Positions 36,150-45,774 of a stretch of 64,000 nucleotides of DNA are shown here, in pieces; position 1 is the first letter of the stretch; every line of letters starts with the position of its first letter. This stretch comes from Bacteroidota bacterium (GTDB lineage Bacteria > Bacteroidota > Bacteroidia > AKYH767-A > OLB10), in contig JADKIC010000018.1 in the NCBI GenBank assembly GCA_016721435.1, positions 46,273 to 110,272 of the forward strand, written 5' to 3'. Below the pieces are notes generated by a model. The model saw nothing but the letters and a program-made list of their open reading frames with translations, was not told where the DNA came from and ran no database searches. The translations under genes were made by a program, and so were the position numbers.

Positions 36150-38531
36150 ATGTTTTCGCCCTTCTTCCATAAACTGATATTGCTGTTTTTTTCCATCAAC
36201 ATGCTCCTGTCACAAGTGTCTACAGCAACTCATATTGTTGGAGGAGAACTCAATTATCGCTATTTGGGCAACAATGTTTACCAAATCAATCTGACCGTTT
36301 ACCGCGATTGTTTCAATGGTGTACCTCCTTTTGATAATCCCGCTTCAGTGGGTATCTTCAATGCACTCACTTATAATTTTATCCGAGAGAAGCAATTTAA
36401 TTTTATTGATCTGGATACTGTTCCTCCCACCATCAATTCACCCTGCTTTATTCCCCCTACCAATATTTGCTATGAGCGTACCGTGTACTCAGATACAGTA
36501 ATTCTCCCCCCTTCTGCCAATGGTTACATCCTCTCTTATCAACGCTGTTGTCGCAATATAACTATACTGAATTTAGTTACACCGGATGCGATAGGCGCTA
36601 CCTATGAAGCATGGATTGCCGGGACCAATACCTTCTCACAAAATAGTAATCCTGTTTTCAATCTCTGGCCTCCTCCTTTCATCTGTGCCGGAATTCCTTT
36701 TGTCTTTGATCATTCTGCCTCTGACTTTGAAGGCGACTCCATCGTCTATGAATTAATTACTCCACTCAACGGAGGTACCATTCCCGATCCGATGCCACAA
36801 CCGCCACTGGCTCCTCCCTACCAGACGGTCACCTTCCAGCCCCCCTACTCTCAGGCAGATATGTTAGGAGGTACACCACCGTTAGCTATTGATCCGGTTA
36901 CAGGGGAACTGACTTGCTTTCCCACTACCATCGGGCAATTTGTAATTGGCATTCGTGCTAAAGAATTTCGCGGTGGAATTCTCGTGGGTTATACCAGAAG
37001 AGATTTTCAACTCAACGTGGTCCCCTGTCCTTCACTCGTTGTGGCTGCTTTGCAAAATCCGTTGATCAGTTGCGGAAGTAATACGGTGACCTTTCAAAAT
37101 TTCAGTTTCAATGCAGGTTCTTATCATTGGGACTTCGGCGTAACCGGACAAACTAACGATACGTCCAACATCTTCTCACCCGTGTTCACCTATCCCGATA
37201 CCGGAGTATATAACGTCACGTTGATCGCTTATTCGAATGTAGATCCGGGTTGTACGGATACCACCACGGGGACAGTCACCGTGCTTCCACCTTATGTAGC
37301 AGATTATTCATTTAGTCTCGACACCTGCAGCAATATAGTTTCCTTCAATGATACCTCAAATTCCATCAGCGGTGTTACCACAATCAGGAACTGGAGATTT
37401 GGTGACAATACAACTTCTTCACACGAAGATCCGGTACATCAGTATGCAGCTGCCGGAAATTATCTGGCCATTCTCATTGCCACATCTGCCAGAGGATGTA
37501 AGGATACGGTGATAAAGCAGTTGAACATTCCTCCGCTGTTGGATATTCAAACACAACAAAATCTTGCTGCTAGATGTCATACGGAATGTAACGGTCTGGC
37601 ACAGGTGCAAGCGCTTCACGGACTTTCGCCCTATACTTTTCAGTGGAATGACCCGCTCAATCAAACTACATCAACTGCTGATAGCCTCTGTGCCGGTCAA
37701 TATATTGTTCGTGTAACGGATGCCAGAGGGTGTACTTCCATTGACACCATTCAAATCACTGAGCCTTTGCCACTCTCACTATCCATGAACTCCACTCCCG
37801 ATTATTGCAATCAGATTTGTGGCGGAACTGCAACAGCATTTCCTGCAGGAGGAAATGGCAACTATTCCTATCAATGGAATGATCCTCAAAACCAAACCGG
37901 GGCCATTGCTACAGGATTATGTCAGGGAACTTATGCAGTATTAATTTCTGATGGATTAGGATGCACTTCTACGGATAGCGTCACCGTAAATTATGTGGAT
38001 TCCTTTCCGATCATTGCGGCAACGGCTGATACTAATTTACTCTACAGCGGACAAAGCACCGGACTTCATGCGAACCCTTCGTCAACGGGATTCACGTATA
38101 GCTGGACACCTTCTTCTTCTCTCAACAACAGCAGCTCTTCAGATCCCGTTGCAACACCTCCTGAAAATACTACCTACATCGTAATCGCTACAGACCCGAA
38201 CGGATGTTCAGTGACCGACACCTTGATCATTCAAGTGAAGAATGTACTCTGCGATGAACCTGAAATATATATTCCGAGTGCCTTCTCCCCTAACGGAGAT
38301 CAGAAGAACGATGAATTCATTGTGAGAGGGAATACCATTGAAACACTCTATCTCGCCATCTATGATCGCTGGGGAGAAAAAGTTTTCGAAACAAGAGATC
38401 AGCGGAATGGATGGAACGGATTTTACAAAGGGAAATTAGTTCCTCCTGATGTTTATGTATACTATGTGGAGACCACTTGCTTCAACAAAGCAGAATTCAG
38501 AAAAAAAGGAAATATTACGGTAATCCGATAA
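36150..38531 (+). CDS. PKD/SprB-repeat T9SS type B cargo
   Basis: 793 aa, unbroken. Signal peptide (ends near STA, residue 26), then a ~300-aa N-terminal region beginning THIVGGELNYRYLGNNVYQI with YRDC, QRCCRNITI and DFEGDSIVYEL, matching the start of the giant protein at 12168-14150. Two PKD domains follow (YHWDFGVTGQ; RNWRFGDNTTS), then two SprB repeats (GLSPYTFQWNDPLNQTTSTA; GGNGNYSYQWNDPQNQTGAI), and finally a gliding-motility-associated domain (IYIPSAFSPNGDQKNDEFIV ... AIYDRWGEKVFET ... VYVYYVETTC). Exported by T9SS. First gene of a tight cluster; the PorP/SprF gene starts 1 bp after its stop. Confidence 0.94.
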   Translation: MFSPFFHKLILLFFSINMLLSQVSTATHIVGGELNYRYLGNNVYQINLTVYRDCFNGVPPFDNPASVGIFNALTYNFIREKQFNFIDLDTVPPTINSPCFIPPTNICYERTVYSDTVILPPSANGYILSYQRCCRNITILNLVTPDAIGATYEAWIAGTNTFSQNSNPVFNLWPPPFICAGIPFVFDHSASDFEGDSIVYELITPLNGGTIPDPMPQPPLAPPYQTVTFQPPYSQADMLGGTPPLAIDPVTGELTCFPTTIGQFVIGIRAKEFRGGILVGYTRRDFQLNVVPCPSLVVAALQNPLISCGSNTVTFQNFSFNAGSYHWDFGVTGQTNDTSNIFSPVFTYPDTGVYNVTLIAYSNVDPGCTDTTTGTVTVLPPYVADYSFSLDTCSNIVSFNDTSNSISGVTTIRNWRFGDNTTSSHEDPVHQYAAAGNYLAILIATSARGCKDTVIKQLNIPPLLDIQTQQNLAARCHTECNGLAQVQALHGLSPYTFQWNDPLNQTTSTADSLCAGQYIVRVTDARGCTSIDTIQITEPLPLSLSMNSTPDYCNQICGGTATAFPAGGNGNYSYQWNDPQNQTGAIATGLCQGTYAVLISDGLGCTSTDSVTVNYVDSFPIIAATADTNLLYSGQSTGLHANPSSTGFTYSWTPSSSLNNSSSSDPVATPPENTTYIVIATDPNGCSVTDTLIIQVKNVLCDEPEIYIPSAFSPNGDQKNDEFIVRGNTIETLYLAIYDRWGEKVFETRDQRNGWNGFYKGKLVPPDVYVYYVETTCFNKAEFRKKGNITVIR

Positions 38532-38532
38532 C

Positions 38533-39546
38533 GTGAGACCCTTGCACTATATACCTGTTGTTTTACTCCTGTTGCTCCATACGGTGCTGCATGGACAGGA
38601 TATTCATTATTCGCAATTCGCTCAATCGGCATTACAGGTAAACCCGGCCGATGCAGGAATGTTTCCGGCGGATCTCCGAATTACAGGACATCATAAACGC
38701 CAATGGTCATCCATCACTGTCCCCTATAAAACATTTTCAATTGCTGCTGATGGTAAAGTTGCAGCGATAAAGGAGAAGTTTAAAGGATTTGGTGTTGGTC
38801 TTTTAGTTCATCACGATGAAGCCGGCGACGGACAACTTCGATCACTGGATGTTCGCCTCTTCATCGCTTACCGTATTCCGTTGAATACTGATTCTGTTCA
38901 TTTTTTCAGAGGAGGATTCATGGGAGGCTTTAGTCAGCGAACGATCGATTTTAATAAACTTACCTTTGATGAGCAGTTTGATGGTGATGTCTTTAATCCG
39001 CTTGCACCAAACGGCGAAACCTTCAACAGCAATAGCAGCTCCTGGGCCGATATGGGATTCGGGTTGGGTTGGGATATGCAGCAGGAAAATTCACTCTGGC
39101 AAGCCGGATTCTCTGCCACACATATTAACCGACCGGATCAGGGTTTCTTTACGGAAGCAGTACGCCGTCCTGTTTTATGGCAAATCAATACCGGAGGACA
39201 ATTGAAATTAAATGAGTCAATGCTCCTCTTGCCGGGTGCTATTTATATGTTGCAGGAAGAATTTCGTGAATTCAATTTTGGTGCGGAGTTAAAAGTAAAT
39301 CTTCAGCAGGAGAAGCAACAAACCTATGCTATCGGTTTTGGAATTCATCATCGGTGGAAGGATGCGCTCATTCCCTCGGTCGCATTGTATATGGGTAAAT
39401 TCCGACTTGGATTCTCTTATGACATCAACACATCTCCCCTTAAGACGGTAAGCCGCAGCCGTGGTGGTCCGGAAATAAGTATTGTGTATATGTCGCGGAA
39501 AATTAAAGCCATTGTTCAACGAAGTGTAATCTGTCCGGTTTACTGA
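38533..39546 (+). CDS. PorP/SprF family type IX secretion outer-membrane protein
   Basis: 337 aa with signal peptide (HTVLHGQ). QDIHYSQFAQSALQVNPADA is the family signature: Q..HYSQF...PL..NPA..G. Further hallmarks are HHKRQWSSITVPYKTFSIAA, GVGLLVHHDEAGD and a C-terminal beta-barrel (FRLGFSYDINTSPL). PorP/SprF barrels attach to secreted type B cargo and hold it at the cell surface. It lies directly after one such cargo and two genes before another, so it probably serves both. Its stop overlaps the start of the next gene. Confidence 0.93.
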   Translation: MRPLHYIPVVLLLLLHTVLHGQDIHYSQFAQSALQVNPADAGMFPADLRITGHHKRQWSSITVPYKTFSIAADGKVAAIKEKFKGFGVGLLVHHDEAGDGQLRSLDVRLFIAYRIPLNTDSVHFFRGGFMGGFSQRTIDFNKLTFDEQFDGDVFNPLAPNGETFNSNSSSWADMGFGLGWDMQQENSLWQAGFSATHINRPDQGFFTEAVRRPVLWQINTGGQLKLNESMLLLPGAIYMLQEEFREFNFGAELKVNLQQEKQQTYAIGFGIHHRWKDALIPSVALYMGKFRLGFSYDINTSPLKTVSRSRGGPEISIVYMSRKIKAIVQRSVICPVY

Positions 39547-41519
39547 TGGTCAAAGGAACACTATATACGCTCGCTTTCCTTGCCTTTATTCTGTATGGAA
39601 GTAATGCCCGTGCACAATCAAAAACTGCATATTTAAAAGCAGGCGATGAATGCTTAAACCGCAACGATCCTTTTTGCGCATTGAGTAATTATCGTCTTGC
39701 ACTGGAATATAGTGAAGATGCAGAAGTGTATTTACATATCGCTTCTGCCGAAAAAATGCTGCATAATTATAAGGAGGCCTTGACCTGGTATCAACGATGT
39801 CTGGGTAAAAGCAAGGATCCGGAGGAAACGAAGACAGCTCTCCTCGCTTCTGCAGATCTTTATAAACGTCTCGGAGATTTTGCTGCTGCCGATAAATGCT
39901 TCGATGCTTTAACAACGAATGACCCTTCCAATGAAAAGAAATGGCAACAACTTAAATCAGATTATAAAAAAGCAGAACAGTTGTACCATGATAGTGTTGC
40001 ATTTGAACTCTTCCCTCTGGCCGGAGATATCAATACGGCGTACTCTGATTTTGCACCTGCTCCCGTGGGAGATTCCGTACTCTTCTATTCTTCGCTTCGC
40101 TTCTTCCTCTTTGAGAACAATCAAAAAGTCGCCACTTCCCGAATCTCCTCCGTTCCGACTAATCAGGCATTGCTCCCTAAATCAAAAACTTTAAATGAAA
40201 GTATCAATCAGGCTGCTTTCAACAAGGCCAATGCTTCTGTTAGTCCGGATGAGAAAATAATGGTGTTTACACGATGCCTCTATGATGAGCATGGGAAATT
40301 GATTTGTTCCCTCTACGAATCGCAATTTCTAAATGGGATGTGGCAAGATGCCATCAAACTGAATGGTCAAATAAATCCTCCCGGTAAAACTTCTACACAA
40401 CCGTGTATCACCACTAATAAATCGGAAGGTCACCTGCTTTTGTTTTCAAGTAATAAAAGTGGCGGAGAAGGCGGTATGGATATATGGTGGAGCAAGAGAA
40501 AAGCCAACGGACAATATGAAAGTCCCGGCAATGTCGGTAAGGAAATAAATTCTCCCAATGATGAATGGTCTCCCTTTTATGATGTAGAACTGGATAGTCT
40601 TTATTTCAGCACCGAGAAAGAGGAAGGTCTAGGAGCATTGGACTTGTATTCCATATCTTTCAGTAACCGAAACACTACTAAAGCAAGAGGTTTACCCCCT
40701 CCATTTAACAGTGGGTACAATGATTTATATTATTCACGAAGTTATGGCGAGAAAGTTCAGCAGTATTTAGTTTCCAACCGTCCTCCTGCTATCCGACTCA
40801 ATGGATCATCCTGTTGTTATGATATCTTCCGTTTACAACCAGTGACGATTAAAACAGATACAGTTCTTACTGTAATTTCAGATCAGAAGGAGATCAGTGG
40901 TCATGCTCCGGTGAATGCTAAAGAATTTGCCCAACTCAATATTCAGCAGAAAATCGACAAGATCAAATTGAATTTCCCGCTTCGGCTTTACTTTGACAAT
41001 GACCATCCCGATCCGCGCAGTATGTTGAAGACGACAGACAAACGCTACGATGTTCTGGCAGAAAATTACCTGCTGAGAACTTCAGAGTACACTGCAAAAC
41101 AGAAAAACGATTCCCTTAAAGGTTTGATTACAGGCTTCTTCAGCGATTCAGTGTCGGCGAATTACAATAGACTAGAAGCCTTTACTGAACAACTTTATGA
41201 GACCCTGAATTCACAAACTGCAGGTGTAAAAATAACCATACAGGGGAGCGCAAGTCCTTTGGCTGAACGGCGATATAACCTAATTTTGTCCTCCAGACGA
41301 ATCGAGAGCCTGATGAATTACTGGAAATCGTGGAAGGATGGTCTGATGAATACCTTATTACAAACAAATAAACTCGAAATAGTATTCATTCCCGCCGGGG
41401 AGGAGCAATCTCCAACAGGAATTAGCGATAATCTGAATGATTTATCGAAATCAGTTTATAGTAAAGAAGCTGCTCTTGAACGAAGAATTGAACTGGTGGA
41501 TATTTCAATATTAAAATGA
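39546..41519 (+). CDS. PorE-like TPR / WD40-type / OmpA-like periplasmic protein
   Basis: 657 aa with a signal peptide (NARAQ). Residues about 27-160 are TPR-like helices (CALSNYRLALEYSEDAEVYL). About 165-430 form a PD40/WD40-type propeller (HLLLFSSNKSGGEGGMDIWW, WSPFYDVELDSLYFSTEKEE, GALDLYSISFS). The C-terminus is an OmpA-like peptidoglycan-binding fold (LRLYFDNDHPDP ... VKITIQGSASPLAERRYNLI ... SSRRIESLMNYW). PorE-type proteins link the T9SS outer-membrane complex to peptidoglycan. The start ATG overlaps the stop of the PorP/SprF gene by one base and its end overlaps the next ATG, implying translational coupling. Confidence 0.88.
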   Translation: MVKGTLYTLAFLAFILYGSNARAQSKTAYLKAGDECLNRNDPFCALSNYRLALEYSEDAEVYLHIASAEKMLHNYKEALTWYQRCLGKSKDPEETKTALLASADLYKRLGDFAAADKCFDALTTNDPSNEKKWQQLKSDYKKAEQLYHDSVAFELFPLAGDINTAYSDFAPAPVGDSVLFYSSLRFFLFENNQKVATSRISSVPTNQALLPKSKTLNESINQAAFNKANASVSPDEKIMVFTRCLYDEHGKLICSLYESQFLNGMWQDAIKLNGQINPPGKTSTQPCITTNKSEGHLLLFSSNKSGGEGGMDIWWSKRKANGQYESPGNVGKEINSPNDEWSPFYDVELDSLYFSTEKEEGLGALDLYSISFSNRNTTKARGLPPPFNSGYNDLYYSRSYGEKVQQYLVSNRPPAIRLNGSSCCYDIFRLQPVTIKTDTVLTVISDQKEISGHAPVNAKEFAQLNIQQKIDKIKLNFPLRLYFDNDHPDPRSMLKTTDKRYDVLAENYLLRTSEYTAKQKNDSLKGLITGFFSDSVSANYNRLEAFTEQLYETLNSQTAGVKITIQGSASPLAERRYNLILSSRRIESLMNYWKSWKDGLMNTLLQTNKLEIVFIPAGEEQSPTGISDNLNDLSKSVYSKEAALERRIELVDISILK

Positions 41520-43165
41520 GAATAAAAATAATGCTGCGATTTTACGTAGGGCTCCTGTTGCTGATCGTTCATCAGAGCAATGCGCAGAATCTTGTTCCTA
41601 ATCCGGGATTCGAAACTACGTTAGCGTCCCCCTCCTCTGCAGGACAATGGAATCTCGCGCAGCCCTGGGATGGCATCAATGGCACTCCTGATTTATACGG
41701 AAGAAATCAGGTGAGTCTTCCCCTACTGCCATGTGACAATGTCGACATTCCTTACAATGCCGGGGGATTTTGTGATGAAAGAACCGGACAGAATCATTAC
41801 ATGGGTTTACAGTTTGACCTGATCAATAATCAGCGGGAATACATCACTGCTCCACTGGTGATTCCTTTAAACAACGGCGATATTTATCGAATAGAATTTT
41901 ATCTTCAGCGTGCGGATAGTTCCCGCTTCGCTTGCAATCGCATCGGGGCGCTACTCTCGAACAATATTCCCATTCAGCCCGGAACCGGTGTTATCAATTT
42001 CGTGCCGCAGTTGGAAGCATTGGCACAAGTTACCGATACAGCAGGCTGGACCAAAGTAACCGGAGTCTATCAGGCTTTTGGTGGTGAAAATTACATCACC
42101 ATCGGAATTTTTAGAAATGATAATGATCCGCAATTATTTAAAACCGACTATGGAACGACGACCGCCGGATGTACAGCAATGAATGATCATGCGTATTATT
42201 ATATCGATGATGTATCTGTGACTCCTGTGAATGTTACCGTAGAAATTGAAGGCGATACTGTAATATGTCCGGGACAAACAACTGTACTGAGCGCGAACTC
42301 CAATGTTCCCTTCTGGTGGAGCAGTTCTGATTTTCCGAATGACACCGTGGCACTCAGCGTAGATACCATTATTACACCTAACGCCCCCGTAACTTATTAT
42401 CTGAATACCGATTTTAAAACAGACAGTGTGCGCATCTTAATTGTAAATCCACCTATTGTAAATCTCGGACCTGATACCTTACTCTGCGAAGGAGATACTA
42501 TATTTCTTGATGCCACAGCACCGGATGGTTTACTCTATACCTGGTCAACTGGTGATACTTCATCTATTATTGCTGTAACGGATACAGGCACCTACAGTGT
42601 ACTGGTTGATAATTTAGGATGCTCGACGGAAGATTCTGTGGTGATTCCCGCATTCCTGGAAAATCCATTTCTAACATTGGGTGAAGATTCCTCCTACTGC
42701 TTCTTCTACAATGATTCATTGACCTTAGATGGTGGTGCGGGTATTTCTTATCTCTGGCAACCTACATTAGAAACATCAAGAGAAATTACGGTTTTAGTTC
42801 CCGGCATCTATTCGGTTACTGTCAACAGAGCGAATGGCTGTAGAAGGACCGCCACTTTAGAGGTGCAGGAAATTTGCGAGCCTACTGTTTTTGTCCCTAA
42901 TGCATTTACGCCGGATGATGATGGACTCAATGATATATTCCGCCCCTATGTGAACAATGTTTTGCTCTATAATTTCAGAGTCATCAATCGCAGAGGACAG
43001 ATTATTTTTTATTCAGAAAATCCCACCGAGGGATGGGATGGAACCTACGATGGACAGGATTCACCGATTGGAGTCTATGTTTTCCGCGTGAATTACGAGG
43101 GACTGGATGAAGATGGAATCAAAGTGAAAAAGAAAATGATAGGTACAGTAACTCTTATCCGATAA
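41516..43165 (+). CDS. T9SS type B cargo with N-terminal carbohydrate-binding-like domain
   Basis: 549 aa with a signal peptide (HQSNAQ). NLVPNPGFE opens a jelly-roll domain like carbohydrate-binding modules (residues about 25-245, ending YYIDDVSVTPV). Three Ig-like units follow (ICPGQTTVLSAN; LCEGDTIFLDATAPDGLLYT; YNDSLTLDGGAGISYLWQP). The end is a gliding-motility-associated domain (TVFVPNAFTPDDDGLNDIFR ... RVINRRGQIIFYSENPTEGW ... GTVTLIR). The ATG overlaps the upstream stop (ATGA). As the last gene of the cargo-PorP-PorE-cargo cluster it is probably another substrate of the same export/attachment set. Confidence 0.92.
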   Translation: MRIKIMLRFYVGLLLLIVHQSNAQNLVPNPGFETTLASPSSAGQWNLAQPWDGINGTPDLYGRNQVSLPLLPCDNVDIPYNAGGFCDERTGQNHYMGLQFDLINNQREYITAPLVIPLNNGDIYRIEFYLQRADSSRFACNRIGALLSNNIPIQPGTGVINFVPQLEALAQVTDTAGWTKVTGVYQAFGGENYITIGIFRNDNDPQLFKTDYGTTTAGCTAMNDHAYYYIDDVSVTPVNVTVEIEGDTVICPGQTTVLSANSNVPFWWSSSDFPNDTVALSVDTIITPNAPVTYYLNTDFKTDSVRILIVNPPIVNLGPDTLLCEGDTIFLDATAPDGLLYTWSTGDTSSIIAVTDTGTYSVLVDNLGCSTEDSVVIPAFLENPFLTLGEDSSYCFFYNDSLTLDGGAGISYLWQPTLETSREITVLVPGIYSVTVNRANGCRRTATLEVQEICEPTVFVPNAFTPDDDGLNDIFRPYVNNVLLYNFRVINRRGQIIFYSENPTEGWDGTYDGQDSPIGVYVFRVNYEGLDEDGIKVKKKMIGTVTLIR

Positions 43166-43191
43166 TTTATCCAATTAACAGACCACTACCA

Positions 43192-44001
43192 ATGATCATT
43201 TCACAAGGCGATGAACGACACGATCAGGAAAAGCGAATGCTGGACCATGCCTTAAAGGTATTGTTGGTGGATGATAATAAAGTAAACCAATTTTTAGGGA
43301 AACGCATTTTGAACAACCTCGGCGTAACACAAGTTGATCTTGCCGGAAATGGGAACATTGCTTTGGAGAAAATCAATAACAAGGAGTATGATGTTGTTTT
43401 AACGGATGTGGAGATGCCGGGTATGACGGGTTATGAACTCTGTCATTCCATTCGCGCATTAGGTGCAGGAAAAAACCGATTGACGGTGATTGCTCTTACT
43501 GCAAATGCCTCTGACGAAGACCGGGAAAAAGCAGAAGCTGCCGGCATTGATGATTATCTGACAAAGCCTTATAGTCCACAGGATCTGCTGGATATTCTGA
43601 ATAAAAATATCAATGTGAAAAAGCGAATTATCGTCGATGAGTTTTCGTCGGACGATGTTATTGGTATTGAAAAATTACATGCTATCTTTAATCATAATGC
43701 CGGGGATGTACTTCAGTTTTTGAAAATGTTGAGTCAGCAATTGCCGGAGATGATTGAGACCATTCGGACAGGTATCGCAGAAGGCAACAGTGAAAAATCA
43801 TTTCATGCTGCTCATAAATTAAAGAGTCCTGTAAAACTTATGATGGAGAGCGGATTCGCGGCGGACTTCAGTACCTTCACCGAAAAGTTGCGGGATGAAG
43901 AATCCTTTGAAGAAGCCTCCGCCAATTTTCCCATCCTCGAAAATCATCTGGTATCATTACTGGTGTTGATCAATACAGAGTTGGAAAGACTTTGTAAATA
44001 A
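43192..44001 (+). CDS. Response regulator with REC and HPt domains
   Basis: 269 aa. Residues about 21-140 form a receiver: acidic pocket VDDN, phospho-acceptor Asp at about residue 72 (VVLTDVEMPG), the conserved Thr (IALTANASDE) and Lys (LTKPYS). Residues about 160-265 are a histidine phosphotransfer bundle with the expected histidine in HAAHKLKSPVK (about residue 206). There is no output DNA-binding or kinase domain, so it would relay phosphate between an unlinked hybrid kinase and another regulator. It starts 27 bp after the T9SS cluster, so it may be co-transcribed with it, and ends at a bidirectional terminator. Confidence 0.92.
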   Translation: MIISQGDERHDQEKRMLDHALKVLLVDDNKVNQFLGKRILNNLGVTQVDLAGNGNIALEKINNKEYDVVLTDVEMPGMTGYELCHSIRALGAGKNRLTVIALTANASDEDREKAEAAGIDDYLTKPYSPQDLLDILNKNINVKKRIIVDEFSSDDVIGIEKLHAIFNHNAGDVLQFLKMLSQQLPEMIETIRTGIAEGNSEKSFHAAHKLKSPVKLMMESGFAADFSTFTEKLRDEESFEEASANFPILENHLVSLLVLINTELERLCK

Positions 44002-44020
44002 TCATCTGCATTACTCCAAT

Positions 44021-44052
44021 AAAAAAGCCTCCCTGTACAGGAAGGCTTTTTT
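44021..44052. terminator. Bidirectional intrinsic terminator
   Basis: AAAAAAGCCT(C)CCTGTACAGGAAGGCTTTTTT: a near-perfect stem with A6 on one side and T6 on the other, between the convergent REC-HPt gene and the DUF3276 gene. It serves both strands. Confidence 0.9.
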
Positions 44053-44070
44053 AAGTTTTAAACGGTCTCG

Positions 44071-44427
44071 TTATTTTCCCAGGTCATCAAAGTCCAAATT
44101 AGAATAACCCGTGTTCTCAGGAGTCATCTCCTGATTAACGGAGGCATAGGTCGTTTCTTCACCAACTCTTTTTTGACGCATGAAATCCAGCGCCTCATGA
44201 AATCCGTCGCTAAATTTATCAAAGTCTTCTTTGTAAAGAAACAATTTATGTTTCTCGTAAATCGGACGATCTTCGTTTTCACCGGGTATTCTTTTACTCT
44301 CTGTAATGGTCAGATAATAGTCATTCCCCCTGGTAGCTTTTACATCGAAGTAATAAGTCCTTTTACCTGCCCTGACACGTTTGGAGAAGTGTGCTTCACG
44401 ACTGTGCGGGTTGTCAAATTCGGTCAT
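44071..44427 (-). CDS. DUF3276 / PUR-alpha-like nucleic-acid-binding protein
   Basis: 118 aa. The sequence FSKRVRAGKRTYYFDVKATR, GNDYYLTITESKR and FLYKEDFDKFSDGFHEALDF fits the single-repeat PUR domain (whirly-type fold) found across Bacteroidota and spirochetes. Structural work on bacterial PUR proteins shows single-stranded DNA/RNA binding; the cellular role is undefined. Acidic C-terminal tail (NLDFDDLGK). Monocistronic: a promoter candidate lies at 44451-44458 and a terminator at 44021-44052. Confidence 0.92.
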   Translation of the reverse strand: MTEFDNPHSREAHFSKRVRAGKRTYYFDVKATRGNDYYLTITESKRIPGENEDRPIYEKHKLFLYKEDFDKFSDGFHEALDFMRQKRVGEETTYASVNQEMTPENTGYSNLDFDDLGK

Positions 44428-44450
44428 AGTGTAATGTTTGATAAGCGAAG

Positions 44451-44458
44451 CAAGATTA
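44451..44458 (-). promoter_or_regulatory. Candidate -7 box (TAATCTTG) for the DUF3276 gene
   Basis: One mismatch to TAnnTTTG on the minus strand, 23 bp before the ATG at 44427. No clear -33 element. Confidence 0.35.
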
Positions 44459-44550
44459 AGAAAAAAATTTGAACTAAAAAGCCAAATCCAAAAAAAATGA
44501 AATTATTTATTCCGAAATCAGGTTATTAGAGGATTGAACAAATGCATGAC

Positions 44551-45774
44551 CTATGAAAGATCAGGTTCCGGGTTTTCCATCAGCTGTTTTTCAAACATTT
44601 GCCGATACATTCCATCCCGCTGTAATAATTCCTCATGCGTACCTTCTTCCACCAGCCGCCCTTCATCCAACACAATGATCTTGTTGCAAAATTTAACGGT
44701 GGCGACGCGATGACTAACAAAAACAGTAGTTTTATTCTTCATGACTTCGGTCAAATTCTTTAAAATTTTCTCCTCTGTAATGGTATCAACAGCCGATAAA
44801 CAATCGTCAAAAATCAAAACATCCGGATTTCTGATGATCGCCCTGGCAATGGAGACCCTTTGCTTTTGCCCACCGGATAATGTGATTCCTCTTTCACCGA
44901 TTCGGGTATTGAATTTATCGGGAAACTCCATGATGTTCGAATAGACTTCCGCATTGCGGGCAGCCTGTTCTATTAATGCATCGGTGACCTCTTTTCCTGG
45001 AATTCCAAAACCGATATTCGCCGAAATGGTATCGGAAAATAAAAAAACATCCTGAGGAACCAGTCCAATATGTTGACGATAACTATCGGTCTGATAGGTT
45101 TTCAAATTTTTTCCATCTAACAAAATAGTACCCTCTACCGGATCGGCTAACCGCAACAATAAGTTAACAAGAGATGACTTACCGGAACCTGTTCTTCCAA
45201 CAATTCCCAACGAAGAACCGGCTGGAATTTTAAAACTTACCTCTTTCAAAACCAGTGGTCGGTTCGCTTCATATCCCAATGAAACATTAACAAATTCATA
45301 GTGGCCTTTTATCGTATCGCAAGGCTCAGCTCCTGAAACAATATCAGGTACTTCTTTTAAAAATTCAGAGATCCTCTTTTGAGATGCGGCTGCACGTTGC
45401 ACTATCGTAATCACCCATCCCAATGAAGCTACGGGCCAGGTCAGCATGTTTACATAAATAACGAACTCCGCAATATTTCCCAGACTCAACCGGCCATTAA
45501 TGACTTCAATACTTCCCAGATAGATCGTCAGGATCGTACTCAAACCTACCAGCATTAAAAGTGTCGGCATAAATAAGGCATTCACTTTCACCAATTCCAT
45601 CGATCGCGTGGAATAAGCTTCTGTTTGCTTTTTATAAAAATTAAGATAGTCCGCTTCTCTAACGTAAGCCTTTATCAAACGTATTCCCGAAAAAAGTTTC
45701 CTGAACAAAAGTGGATAAAGTAGAAAGTTGTTCCTGAACTTCTTCGCTACGTTTATTGATGCGATTGTGAACAA
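44551..45774 (-). CDS. ABC exporter, C-terminal part: last membrane helices and ATPase
   Basis: The true frame starts near 45695 (SGIRLIKAYVREADYLNFYK); the residues before that are out-of-frame. The transmembrane part (LFMPTLLMLVGLSTILTIYL; FVIYVNMLTWPVASLGWVIT) precedes the nucleotide-binding domain with Walker A GRTGSGKSS, Q-loop VPQDVFLF, signature LSGGQKQR, Walker B VLIFDDCLSAVD and switch His in FVSHRVATV. The residue after the Walker B aspartate is Asp rather than the usual catalytic Glu (FDD, not FDE), as in MdlB/YheI-type or heterodimeric exporters with a weakened site. Substrate unknown (lipid or drug). Confidence 0.9.
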   Translation of the reverse strand: MFTIASINVAKKFRNNFLLYPLLFRKLFSGIRLIKAYVREADYLNFYKKQTEAYSTRSMELVKVNALFMPTLLMLVGLSTILTIYLGSIEVINGRLSLGNIAEFVIYVNMLTWPVASLGWVITIVQRAAASQKRISEFLKEVPDIVSGAEPCDTIKGHYEFVNVSLGYEANRPLVLKEVSFKIPAGSSLGIVGRTGSGKSSLVNLLLRLADPVEGTILLDGKNLKTYQTDSYRQHIGLVPQDVFLFSDTISANIGFGIPGKEVTDALIEQAARNAEVYSNIMEFPDKFNTRIGERGITLSGGQKQRVSIARAIIRNPDVLIFDDCLSAVDTITEEKILKNLTEVMKNKTTVFVSHRVATVKFCNKIIVLDEGRLVEEGTHEELLQRDGMYRQMFEKQLMENPEPDLS

